Shown here: piece by piece, positions 43,999 through 52,866 of the stretch
Layout: each line of letters starts with the position of its first letter
Numbering within the stretch: the stretch's first letter is position 1
Assembly: GCA_035635855.1 (NCBI GenBank)
Contig: DASQAF010000027.1
Coordinates: forward strand, 186,001-250,000
Direction of reading: 5' to 3'
DNA length: 64,000 nucleotides
Origin: UBA11740 sp035635855
GTDB lineage: Bacteria > Acidobacteriota > Blastocatellia > Pyrinomonadales > Pyrinomonadaceae
Notes under the pieces: generated by a model
What the model saw: the letters and a program-made list of their open reading frames with translations, nothing else
The model's database searches: none
Told to the model about the DNA's origin: nothing
Position numbers and translations under genes: made by a program

Positions 43999-44269
43999 TT
44001 GCGGTAAGATAACAAGCCCGCTCCGAAACGAATATCAGCATGAGTTTGATTTTTGTGTCCGCCCTGGCCTGACAAGTTTGTCCGTCTTTACCCTACAAAT
44101 TCAAACTTCTTCGGTGGCAGATAAGCGCCCAGATCGCACTAGATCTTTCCTGCAATTCATTCAAATTCACCCAGCGCGGCTTTTTGCTTGTCCGCCATAG
44201 CACTGGACGTGAACGCTTTTGGATCGGGAGCGAGCACCTGGATTGGGAGGACCACTGGCTGACTTATTC

Positions 44270-44902
44270 TTAATCTACCAATTTGTTCTGAATGGCGTAG
44301 CGGATGATCTCTGCGTTTGTTTTCATATTCATTTTTTCTAAGATGCGCGCGCGATAGGTGCTGATGGTTTTATCACTAAGCGAGAGGATGTCGGCAATTT
44401 CGGTAACTGTTTTCCCGGAAGCAATCAACTTCATCACTTCAAACTCGCGGTCCGAAAGAGCCTCGTGAGGCGGGCGGTCCGTTCCCCTTTCAATATCGAA
44501 TACCAGTTTCTCGGCTAGAGTTAGGCTAACGTACCTCTCGCCGTTGATTACTTTCTTCATTGCTTTGAGCAACTCTGCTCGCGGGCTATCTTTGGTGACG
44601 TACCCGCTGGCGCCACCTTTGAAAGCACGACGTGCATACTGTTCTTCCGAATGCATGCTGAGAATCAGCACCGGAAGTCTGGGACGAATCTGCTTCAACG
44701 CTCTCAATACTTCCAGCCCGCTTCTCCCGCCTAAAGAGAGATCGAGCACCACAACGTCCCAGTCTTCGTCGCGCGCCAGGCTGAGCGCTTCTTCGGCAGT
44801 TCCCGCTTGGCCAAAAGCCATTGTGCCGGGCTGCTCATCGAGGATCCTCCTAATGCCGTCTCGGACAACTTCATGGTCGTCAACGATGAGAATTCTCTTC
44901 AT
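44270..44902 (-). CDS. NarL/FixJ-type response regulator
   Basis: A 210-residue regulator with receiver Asp54 in VVVLDLSLGGRSGLEV, the conserved Lys in YVTKDSPRAE and a LuxR-type HTH (LSDREFEVMKLIASGKTVTEIADILSLSDKTISTYRARIL). It begins 48 bases after the large sensor kinase gene on the same strand, so kinase and regulator are probably a cognate pair in one transcript. The 271-bp region downstream to the next regulator gene shows only a short palindrome (GACAA-GT-TTGTC at 44071-44082). Confidence 0.93.
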   Translation of the reverse strand: MKRILIVDDHEVVRDGIRRILDEQPGTMAFGQAGTAEEALSLARDEDWDVVVLDLSLGGRSGLEVLRALKQIRPRLPVLILSMHSEEQYARRAFKGGASGYVTKDSPRAELLKAMKKVINGERYVSLTLAEKLVFDIERGTDRPPHEALSDREFEVMKLIASGKTVTEIADILSLSDKTISTYRARILEKMNMKTNAEIIRYAIQNKLVD

Positions 44903-44950
44903 TTGCTAGTACCCACATTTTCCGGCAACGATACCTTGTGATGATGGCGT

Positions 44951-47900
44951 TTAGTCATTTGCCGGATCCGAAGGTCCGCCCGCGCGACCAATTGGCACTG
45001 TCAGTGTAATCACGGTTCCTTTTCCTGCAACCCCGGCAATGTCGATTTTCCCTCCAATGAGAATGGCCCGTTCTCGCATCCCCAACAAGCCGAGCGATTT
45101 GAGTCCTGACGTCTCATCCTCCGAGATGCCTCTGCCGTTGTCGCTGATAGTTAACATGAATTCGCCGGCTGCTTCGGCGGCCCTAATGTCAATCCGGGTC
45201 GCTTGCGCGTGACGCAGAACATTAGTCAAAGCTTCCTGAAGGATGCGGAAGGCAGCGGTTGATTGCTCCTGGTTCAAATTAACGTCGTCCAGAGAGCAAT
45301 CGCAATGAACGGCTATCCCAGTTCGATCGTGGAACTGCCGCGCTTGCCATTCAATTGCGGACACAAGCCCAAGATCGTCTAAAACGCCTGGACGCAGTTC
45401 CGCAGAAATCCTTCTGAGGACATCGATTGTGCCATCAACCAAACGCGTCATAGTTTTGGCTTTCTCTCTCATTGATGCGAGTTCCGGACCAGACTTCGGG
45501 TCGGACGGCATTTTTTCCATCCCCTCCAGATCCCATTTAAGACTCGTCAACGCTGAACCAAGCTCATCGTGAATTTCGCGAGCGATGCGAGTTCCCTCCT
45601 CTTCCCTGGCCGATTGCAGACGAGCCGAGAGCGCGCGCAACTGCTCGCTTGTTGCCTTGAGTTTCTCTTCCGCCTGTTTGAGTTCCGTCACATCCTGAGT
45701 AGCCCCGAACACTCTGATCGGCTGTCCATTTTCAGCGCACACAATATGTCCACGCGAATGAGCAATCCGCTCATCCCCGTCGGGTCTAAGTACGCGGTAG
45801 TAAAAGCTGAATGGTTCTTTATTTTTGACAGCGCTCTCTACGGTGCTAAACACCAAGTCTCGATCCTCCGGATGGATAAACGGAATTGCATCGCCGGGGA
45901 GGTTCATTTTTCCAGGTTGAAGACCGAAAATGCGATAAAGCTCATCAGACCAGGTTACGGCGTTAGTAAGTAAGTTCCACTCCCAACTGCCAACATGGGC
46001 CAGGCGCTGAGCTTCGGCCAATTGCGTCTGGCTGTACTGCAGCGTCTCCTCGGCCCGCTTGCGATCCTCAATGTCGATCGACGCTCCGTACCACTTAACG
46101 ACTTTTCCTTGCTCGTCGCGCAACGGGTCGGTGCGAACCAGGAACCAGCGATATTCCCCGTCAGCCCGCCGCAAGCGTAATTCGCCCTCAAACGGTTCCT
46201 CAGCGGCCATGTTCGCGCCCCACTCTGCCGACGCAGCTGAAAGGTCCTCGGGGTGCATGGTGCCCGTCGGCTCTGCAATTGCCTCCTCCAATGAAAGGCC
46301 GGTGTAGTCCATCCAACGCTGATTGACGAAATCAATAACGCCGTCAGGCTGAAGGCTCCAGGCCATAGTGGGAATAGTGTCGATGACGAGCCGCAGGCGA
46401 TCTTCGCTGCGGCGCAATGCATCTTCGGCTTCCTTGCGCTCGGTAATGTCTTCGGCAATTCCCGCCACCCGATAGAAACGCCCTAACTCATCTTTGATTG
46501 GGAATCCACGATCTCGTATCCAGCGGATCGATCCATCCGGCCGTACCACGCGATACTCAACTTCAAAACCCTGTTCACGATCTCTTTCAATGATGTCGAC
46601 CACGCGGGAGCGGTCCTCAGCGTGTATTGCAGCAAAAAAAGCGCGCGGCTCTCGATATAAACTTTCGCTGGATTGTCCCCAGACAGCCTCGTACGCGGGA
46701 CTGATGTAGAGCATTTTGCTCAAGTCGGCTGTTGTTAACCAGAATACTTCTCGAATATTTTCGGCCATTTGCCGGAACTGTTCCTCACTCTTTCGTAACG
46801 CCGCCTCGGCCCGTTTGCGTTCGACGGCGGCGGCGAAGATTTCTCCGACGAGGCGCAGTCGCGCTGCCATCGCGTCAGGCCAGTCATGGTAGGTTTTTAT
46901 TGAGGTGAACGAAATTGCACAGATGACCGACCCGCCCACTAGCACGGGGATGTTCAGTCCCGACTTGACTCCAACCTTGGCCGCATACTCCTTTTCCTTC
47001 GCAGCCTCCTCAGGCATGTCATCAGGGATGCGCGACCACTTGACCGTAACCCCTCGACGCAGCTGGTCCATGATCCAGGGGAATTGATCTTTCAACCCGA
47101 TTGGCGGCGGCGGCAGGGGTTCGATTCCGGGAACTGTGTATGAATGACTCCGGTAAAGCGTCGTCCAATCCTCCCCAAACTGAAAGAACGTGGCTCGATC
47201 CACACCCAGAAACTCGACGAGAGTTTGCAGCCACTTATCTATCTCACGATCAACTTCATTGGGCGATAGGTTAGCGAATGCAGCTGAGAGTTCGCTCACC
47301 AGCGTCTCAAAACGCAAGCGTTCGTCGAGCGCCTCCTCGGCCTGCTTGCGCTCGGTAATATCTTCGGCAATTCCAGTGAGCCGGTAGAAGCGACCTGCCT
47401 CATCTCTAATGGGGAATCCCCGATCCCGTATCCAACGCATCGATCCGTCCGGCCGCACGACGCGATACTCAATTTCAAAACCCTGTTCCTGATCTCGTTC
47501 ATTTACGTCAGCCACACGGGCACGGTCGTCAGGGTGAATCGCATCGATAAAGGAGTGCGGATCTCGATACAGACTTTCGCATGTTCGCCCCCAGACGCTC
47601 TCGTACGCAGGGCTAATGTAAAGCATGGTGAACAGCGGGGCGCCGAAGTCACCGGTGCTCATCCAGAATACTTCACGGATGTTCTCGGCGATCTGACGGA
47701 AGCGCTGTTCGCTCTCACCCAATTCCGCGGTCCGCTGAGCGATTCTCTTTCTGAGCGTGCGATTCCACCCGACCAGGCCGGCGATAAGCAGAAGAGCCAC
47801 CGCCGCGGCGTAGCCCGCATAGGTGAGGTAGCGGCCATACCTATTGAGAGTGCGGCCAAACCATTTCTCGTCGATCTGCTTCAACTCGCCGGCGTCGATC

Positions 47901-48619
47901 GCTGCGAATCCCTCTGATACCCTGCGCAGCATCGCCGCATCTCCTTTGCGCACGGCGCGTCGCAGTTCGTCTTGGAAGACCGGCGCCGAATGCCGAAATT
48001 CCTCCTCGACGCCCAGTTTGTTCAAGAGATAAAGCGCCGACGGGTCATCAACCACAAAGACATTGACCCTATGCTGCTTGGCCGCCTCGATAATCGCGTC
48101 ATTATTTTGAAACGGGATCACGGCCGTAACCCCGTTTGCCTTGAGTTGGTCAATATGTTGGTCGCCCGTTTTTACTCCGACTGGAAATCCTTTCAGCGAG
48201 GCGAGGTCTGAGATGCCGGAAATGTCTTTCCGAAAGTAGATCGACGCTTCGATAGTGGTATATGCCGGAGTGAAATCAAAGTAGTCTCGGCGCTCAGCGG
48301 TCTCGACGATGGAGTCGATCACATCGAAGTCGCCGGCGCGCATGCGCCGCAACGCTTCGCCCCAGTCCATCGCGTGGATCTCGGCCTTGATCCCCGTCTT
48401 TTTTTCCCACGCCTGCCATTGATCGATCAGGATGCCCTGCAACTTGCCATCATCCGATTGAAACGAGTAGGGCGCGTAGGCGTTGTCCACCACGACCCGG
48501 ATAGTTCGCGGCGGCTCGAGGGCAGTTTGCGCCACGCTGGACGAAACCAATGCCAATAAAAAAATGAGAAGGCGCGATATCTTCGTAGCTGTAACAGGCA
48601 ACGAATGAAGCGGAGTCAT
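44951..48619 (-). CDS. hybrid-input sensor kinase: solute-binding domain, four PAS, GAF, HisKA_3
   Basis: A 1222-residue membrane kinase. A signal peptide leads into a family-3 periplasmic solute-binding domain (TIRVVVDNAYAPYSFQSDDG, about 37-260), one transmembrane helix (about 274-292), PAS1 (305-425), GAF (430-600), PAS2 (605-730), PAS3 (735-855) and PAS4 (860-985). The catalytic core is HisKA_3 (phospho-His in RIAREIHDELGSALTSL) and a HATPase (NGRGISED, LGLLGMRERA). It senses a small periplasmic ligand plus internal signals and feeds the adjacent response regulator. PAS1 and PAS2 are near-copies (see findings). It is one of three kinases with closely similar cores. Confidence 0.92.
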   Translation of the reverse strand: MTPLHSLPVTATKISRLLIFLLALVSSSVAQTALEPPRTIRVVVDNAYAPYSFQSDDGKLQGILIDQWQAWEKKTGIKAEIHAMDWGEALRRMRAGDFDVIDSIVETAERRDYFDFTPAYTTIEASIYFRKDISGISDLASLKGFPVGVKTGDQHIDQLKANGVTAVIPFQNNDAIIEAAKQHRVNVFVVDDPSALYLLNKLGVEEEFRHSAPVFQDELRRAVRKGDAAMLRRVSEGFAAIDAGELKQIDEKWFGRTLNRYGRYLTYAGYAAAVALLLIAGLVGWNRTLRKRIAQRTAELGESEQRFRQIAENIREVFWMSTGDFGAPLFTMLYISPAYESVWGRTCESLYRDPHSFIDAIHPDDRARVADVNERDQEQGFEIEYRVVRPDGSMRWIRDRGFPIRDEAGRFYRLTGIAEDITERKQAEEALDERLRFETLVSELSAAFANLSPNEVDREIDKWLQTLVEFLGVDRATFFQFGEDWTTLYRSHSYTVPGIEPLPPPPIGLKDQFPWIMDQLRRGVTVKWSRIPDDMPEEAAKEKEYAAKVGVKSGLNIPVLVGGSVICAISFTSIKTYHDWPDAMAARLRLVGEIFAAAVERKRAEAALRKSEEQFRQMAENIREVFWLTTADLSKMLYISPAYEAVWGQSSESLYREPRAFFAAIHAEDRSRVVDIIERDREQGFEVEYRVVRPDGSIRWIRDRGFPIKDELGRFYRVAGIAEDITERKEAEDALRRSEDRLRLVIDTIPTMAWSLQPDGVIDFVNQRWMDYTGLSLEEAIAEPTGTMHPEDLSAASAEWGANMAAEEPFEGELRLRRADGEYRWFLVRTDPLRDEQGKVVKWYGASIDIEDRKRAEETLQYSQTQLAEAQRLAHVGSWEWNLLTNAVTWSDELYRIFGLQPGKMNLPGDAIPFIHPEDRDLVFSTVESAVKNKEPFSFYYRVLRPDGDERIAHSRGHIVCAENGQPIRVFGATQDVTELKQAEEKLKATSEQLRALSARLQSAREEEGTRIAREIHDELGSALTSLKWDLEGMEKMPSDPKSGPELASMREKAKTMTRLVDGTIDVLRRISAELRPGVLDDLGLVSAIEWQARQFHDRTGIAVHCDCSLDDVNLNQEQSTAAFRILQEALTNVLRHAQATRIDIRAAEAAGEFMLTISDNGRGISEDETSGLKSLGLLGMRERAILIGGKIDIAGVAGKGTVITLTVPIGRAGGPSDPAND

Positions 48620-48639
48620 GAAGTAATATTTGAAAGCCA

Positions 48640-48716
48640 GCAGAACGCCACCAGGAGCAAGCTCTGCCCAACTTTACCATAACTGCCAATGAACAGGGCG
48701 CAAAGAAACAGCGATA
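48640..48716 (-). pseudogene. degraded kinase transmembrane fragment (DUF4118-like)
   Basis: Twenty bases (48697-48716) are identical to 49840-49859 inside the next kinase gene. The same minus-strand frame reads SLFLCALFIGSYGKVGQSLLL, resembling the kinase's SLFLCAVMLSAWFGGVRPGLL. It lies in the 224-bp gap between the two kinase genes. The match is short, so the call is tentative. Confidence 0.4.
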
Positions 48717-48843
48717 GAGGCTCAGTTACGATACGATGTCGAGCTGTGCGGTCATAACGGTTGAGTGGAGCGGCGTTTGTTCCTTCCATTCAATTACTGA
48801 TCCATGCAAAGAAGACACCCGTTTCAGCGCGTCATTCTTCGAA

Positions 48844-50625
48844 CTATCTCGCGGCGCCCGCAATGGGCAGGCGCAGGTTAATGACAGTGCCCTGGCCTTC
48901 GACGCTTGTGATGCTGATTTCTCCTCCAATGAGGTGAGCGCGTTCGCGCATTCCGAGCAAACCGAGTGATTCAGTTCCAGATATTTCCCCGTCTTTCATT
49001 CCTTTGCCGTTGTCGTTAACCGACAACACGAAATAGCCGTTCTCTTCATTTATCTTGATATCTACCCGGGTCGCTCGCGCGTGGCGCAGGACATTGGTCA
49101 AAGCCTCCTGGAAGATGCGAAATACTGCCGTTGATTGTTCCGCGCTCAACTCGATGTTTTCCAGGGGGCAATCGCAATTGCATGTGATTCCTGCGCGGGC
49201 TTGAAATTGCTGCGTTTGCCATTCGATGGCTGCCGCCAACCCAAGATCGTCCAGCACGCTTGGCCGCAATTCAGAGGCTATCCTGCGAAGAGTACTAACG
49301 GACATATCGGTCAGCTTGATCAGACCCTGCAACTTCTCTCGCACCGCCACTAGTTGAGAATGATCGACTGGCGTGGAGAGGGTCTTTTGAATTTCCTCCA
49401 CATCCCATTTCAAAGTCGTCAGCATCGAGCCAAGTTCATCGTGGATCTCCCGCGCGATGCGTGAGCCTTCAGCTTCTCTGGCGGATTGCAAACTTGCTGA
49501 CAGAGCCCGTAACTGCTCGCTGGTTGCATTGACCGTCTCCTCGGCATGCTTGCGTTCGGTGATCTCCGCCTGCAACGCCACGTTGGTTCGCTTCAGTTCT
49601 TGAACTGTTCCGTCCAGGACGTCGCGCGCGTGCCTGAGCGACTCTGCTTTGTTCCTTTGCGTGGCGCTCAGCAACGCGACAAAAAGGGCGGACAGCGCAA
49701 AAATGAAAAGGCGCGGTATTTCCCTGGTTTCGACAGCAAACGAATAGTTCGGAGGCAAGATATAGGCGAAAGCAAAAAGGGAGAGCGCAATCGAGAGTAA
49801 GCCCGGCCTGACTCCACCAAACCAGGCACTAAGCATGACGGCGCAAAGAAACAGCGATACATGAGGCGCAGATTGCAGAACGCTCTCCATCCACATTGCG
49901 ATGATCAGCGCCGCGGTAACCGACAGAAAAGCCATCCCATACCTCAAAATCGCAGACGGCTTGGGTGTACGCTCTATGATTCGTTTCAGCGCTTCATTGA
50001 GTCTTTTTATTTCGGCCTTGGCTTGTATCAGCTCCAGACTTTCAATGACTTCCCATTCCCCTCGCCGTCTGGCGATGGCAAATTGGTGGGTCTGCGCAAC
50101 GTCGAGGATCTCAGCGGCTCCGCTCCTGGTCAACGGATAGGTGCACAGCACGTTCATATGTCGATCGGTAATGGAATCGTTAAGCTGTTTTTCGTAAGCA
50201 CAAAAATCTTTCCAATCTTTCTCTCTTAGCCAGAACGCATCCCCCGAAACTCGCATTCCCTCGTACCCGAGATCCAATGCTCGTTTGAGTTTTGCGTCCC
50301 ACGCGCTCATTACTTTCTCTAAATTGAACACATTTTTTTCGAGATACCAGTCAAGCCCGTTAAGGACTTCAATGTTCCCAGCCGCGAGGTGTCGATCAAG
50401 GCCAGGAACAGCTTGTGCCAACGCTCCTTTGGCCTCTGCCACTGTAATTAGGTCGGAGTCCGAGACCACCCAGACGCAGAACTCTTTGCTTTCCAATCCA
50501 GCTTTGAAATAGGGAACCAGGGTGTCGAGCAGATCCTGTTTCGTCTCGTAGAAGTGACAGAAGTGCGTACCCCAGGGCATATCGCCGATGACGCTAATGC
50601 CGGTCTTTCGTAATTCTGTCGCCAT
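48844..50625 (-). CDS. MEDS-domain sensor kinase with DUF4118 membrane domain
   Basis: A protein of about 593 residues. The MEDS/DcmR-type sensory domain comes first (MPWGTHFCHFYETKQDLLDTL, about 10-190), then a four-helix KdpD-like DUF4118 membrane segment (about 225-330), a coiled linker, HisKA_3 (RIAREIHDELGSMLTTLKWD) and HATPase (NDNGKGMKDGE, LGLLGMRERAHLIGG). ATG 50625 (MATELRKTG) is chosen. The paralogous kinase upstream starts at the same word, and GGAG stands 6 bases before it, whereas the longest frame (50736) adds 37 unrelated residues. It probably phosphorylates one of the NarL-type regulators. The signal is unknown. Confidence 0.9.
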   Translation of the reverse strand: MATELRKTGISVIGDMPWGTHFCHFYETKQDLLDTLVPYFKAGLESKEFCVWVVSDSDLITVAEAKGALAQAVPGLDRHLAAGNIEVLNGLDWYLEKNVFNLEKVMSAWDAKLKRALDLGYEGMRVSGDAFWLREKDWKDFCAYEKQLNDSITDRHMNVLCTYPLTRSGAAEILDVAQTHQFAIARRRGEWEVIESLELIQAKAEIKRLNEALKRIIERTPKPSAILRYGMAFLSVTAALIIAMWMESVLQSAPHVSLFLCAVMLSAWFGGVRPGLLSIALSLFAFAYILPPNYSFAVETREIPRLFIFALSALFVALLSATQRNKAESLRHARDVLDGTVQELKRTNVALQAEITERKHAEETVNATSEQLRALSASLQSAREAEGSRIAREIHDELGSMLTTLKWDVEEIQKTLSTPVDHSQLVAVREKLQGLIKLTDMSVSTLRRIASELRPSVLDDLGLAAAIEWQTQQFQARAGITCNCDCPLENIELSAEQSTAVFRIFQEALTNVLRHARATRVDIKINEENGYFVLSVNDNGKGMKDGEISGTESLGLLGMRERAHLIGGEISITSVEGQGTVINLRLPIAGAAR

Positions 50626-50771
50626 AGTCATCTCCAGCGACTTAAGGGTGCGTTTCCCACTGAGGAGTTGGGTCGCGAGGTTCGAAAATACTTTACCTGG
50701 GTGTTCGTGGTTTCCTGCTTGCTCTGGGTCAGTCACAACAGGGTGGCTGCGCGGACAACCCGGGCGGATTA

Positions 50772-50925
50772 CTCATACTGTAGAACCGTCCTGGCGTCTT
50801 GTCGAGAAATTTCCTGGTGAATCATCGGGGCCGCCAGCGACGGAGTTAAGCAGCGAACCAGGCCTGAGATATCAGAGAATATTCACGGTGCTCCCGCCAG
50901 CAGCGCGATTAACCAGCACCTCCCC
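50772..50925 (-). pseudogene. fragment of a second copy of the 52867-53523 membrane gene (C-terminal part and 3' flank)
   Basis: About 150 bases align with 52770-52915, the 3' end of the intact gene and its downstream flank, at about 80 percent. The frame is broken by indels but still ends in the same VNIL-stop. A conserved GTCGAG word stands 71 bases before the stop triplet here and 69 in the intact locus. It lies in the 354-bp gap between the two MEDS kinases, which has no other content. Confidence 0.6.
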
Positions 50926-50979
50926 ACACAGTGTGGCGCTCGTAATCTCTCGAGCGCGATTAATGTGGCCGGGGAACCG

Positions 50980-52392
50980 TCACGCAACCGGAATGCGGAG
51001 GCTAACCATAGTTCCCTTTCCTTCGCTGCCGGTGATATCGACTTGCCCGCCGATTAGATTCGCGCGTTCTCGCATGCCGAGAAGTCCGAGCGTTCGACGA
51101 GCTGACTTCTCGGCTTCGGTGATACCACGACCGTTATCACGTATGCTCAATTCCAGCTCGCCATTCTCTTTTTCCAGTTTGATGTCGACTTGCGTTGCTT
51201 GCGCGTGACGCATGACATTCGTCATGGCTTCTTCGAAAATGCGAAAGACGGCCGTTGATTGCTGTTGAGTCAAGTCAATATCTTCTAAAGAGGAGTCAAG
51301 GTGAGCGACGATACCTGTCCGTTCTTCGAACTCCCGACCATGCCATCGAATGGCCGCTACTAAACCAAGATCATCCAGGACGCTGGGACGTAACTCAGCC
51401 GAGATTCTTCTAATCGCATCGATGGTGTCATCAATTACCCCCTTCATTGCGGCAATCTTTACTCGCACTTTCGAGGACCGTTCGTCGCCTTCCTCTTGAT
51501 TAAGATCTTCCTCTATTAGCTCCAGGTCCCAATTCAAAGCGGTCAATGCAGAGCCCAGCTCATCATGAATCTCACGGGCAATACGCGTCGCTTCCTCTTC
51601 TTTCGCCGATTGCAGTTTTGCCGACAGCGCACGCAACTGTTCGCTTGTTGCTTTGAATTTTTCCTCAGCGCTCTTGCGCTCGATGATCTCCTTCCTTAGC
51701 TCCTCATTCGCCACTCGAAGTTCGTTGGTTCGCTCAATGACTCGTTGCTCGAGCGCTTCATTAAGGCTCTCTATTTCGGCCTTGGCTTGTATTAACTCCT
51801 GCGTTTCAATGATCTCCCATTCCCCTTGCCGTCTGGCTATCGCAAACTGATGGGTACGCACCACGTCAAAGATCTCATCGGGTCCGATCGTCGCGAGCGG
51901 GTAAGTGCATGCCGCGATTGTGCGTTCATTGGGAAATAACTTGTCGAGTTCTGCTTCGAACCTCTTAAGCTCTTTCGGCCCCGCATCGCTTAGCCAGGCC
52001 GGACTTCCGTTGACTCTCATTCCTGCATAGCCTCTGGCCAATGCTTCATTAAGTTTCCTTTTGAATCGATCGGCCACTGTGTAGCGATCAAAAGTCTTTC
52101 CTTCAAGAAACCAATCATCATGGCCGACAATTTCTAGGCTTCTCTCGGCCACATACCGATCCAGGTCTGGAAGAGCATCTCGCAGTGCACTAGTTGCTTC
52201 TTCCACCGTCAGCAGCTCGGAATCCGAAATGATCCAGAGGCAGAACTCCTTGTTTTCCAAACCGGTCTTGAAATAAGGAATTAAAATGTCGAGCAGGTCT
52301 TTTTTCGTCTCGTAGAAATAACAGAAGTGGGCGCCCCAAGGCAGATCACCGATGACGTTGATACCTGTCTTCCTTAGCTCTGTAGCCATCAT
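50980..52392 (-). CDS. MEDS-domain soluble sensor kinase (HisKA_3)
   Basis: A 470-residue kinase with the same MEDS start as its neighbour (ATELRKTGINVIGDLPWGAHF, about 3-190) but no membrane domain. A coiled coil (about 205-250) leads into HisKA_3 (RIAREIHDELGSALTALNWD) and HATPase (RDNGRGITEAEKSA, LGLLGMRERANLIGG). It is cytosolic. The ATG-ATG start (52392/52389) overlaps the stop of the small gene 52389-52646, so the two are translationally coupled, with GGAGGTGA as ribosome binding site. MEDS domains are thought to bind small organic ligands; the ligand here is unknown. Confidence 0.92.
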   Translation of the reverse strand: MMATELRKTGINVIGDLPWGAHFCYFYETKKDLLDILIPYFKTGLENKEFCLWIISDSELLTVEEATSALRDALPDLDRYVAERSLEIVGHDDWFLEGKTFDRYTVADRFKRKLNEALARGYAGMRVNGSPAWLSDAGPKELKRFEAELDKLFPNERTIAACTYPLATIGPDEIFDVVRTHQFAIARRQGEWEIIETQELIQAKAEIESLNEALEQRVIERTNELRVANEELRKEIIERKSAEEKFKATSEQLRALSAKLQSAKEEEATRIAREIHDELGSALTALNWDLELIEEDLNQEEGDERSSKVRVKIAAMKGVIDDTIDAIRRISAELRPSVLDDLGLVAAIRWHGREFEERTGIVAHLDSSLEDIDLTQQQSTAVFRIFEEAMTNVMRHAQATQVDIKLEKENGELELSIRDNGRGITEAEKSARRTLGLLGMRERANLIGGQVDITGSEGKGTMVSLRIPVA

Positions 52393-52646
52393 TCACCTCC
52401 CTCAGCCGGATCGGCAGGGTTGCGCAAACTGAATTTGGCGTTAAGGTTCCTGGGTGATTTAGGCGGAGGCAGACGCCCGCACTCCGGTTTAAAGCATCGA
52501 CCAGGCAACCAAGATGAGATGCCGGCGGCGCTCACACTCTGAGACAGTTTGCCCGCTGCATTAGAAGCCCAAATAGAGATGAAGACGGACACTGCAACCG
52601 GCTGGTAAACGGAATTACCGAGCAGAACGGAATCTGGGGCGGGCAT
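52389..52646 (-). CDS. small protein coupled to the MEDS kinase
   Basis: An 85-residue reading frame whose AGGAGGAGTC ribosome binding site directly before ATG 52646 is the best in the window. Its TGA (52391-52389) overlaps the kinase start codons. The first half is mildly hydrophobic (VYQPVAVSVFISIWASNAAG), and the second half is Pro/Arg-rich with two Cys (RCFKPECGRLPPPKSPR). I recognise no family. The RBS and the coupling are the evidence for expression. It may be a kinase partner, a leader peptide controlling kinase translation, or a chance frame kept by the RBS. Confidence 0.6.
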   Translation of the reverse strand: MPAPDSVLLGNSVYQPVAVSVFISIWASNAAGKLSQSVSAAGISSWLPGRCFKPECGRLPPPKSPRNLNAKFSLRNPADPAEGGE

Positions 52647-52866
52647 GACTCCTCCTATCGTTTGCAGGAGAGTAGAAAACCTCGAACAGAGTCGCGTTGG
52701 TCTTCTTACACCTGAAAGGTCATGGGCTCACAGAAGTTGCTGTGGCTCAATGTTGAAAAAATACGCTGCCGATACTCTAGGAGTGTATCTCGGGATTGTC
52801 GAGGTATTTCTTCGTGAATGATCGAAATCGGAAGGGCAAGGGATAATGCTATTCGAAGCAAGGGAA

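Noticed and set aside
44071..44082. GACAA-GT-TTGTC palindrome as another REP copy
   Set aside because: It resembles the RAYT palindrome but lacks the GCGGAC core and the GTTTAG lead, so it is probably unrelated.
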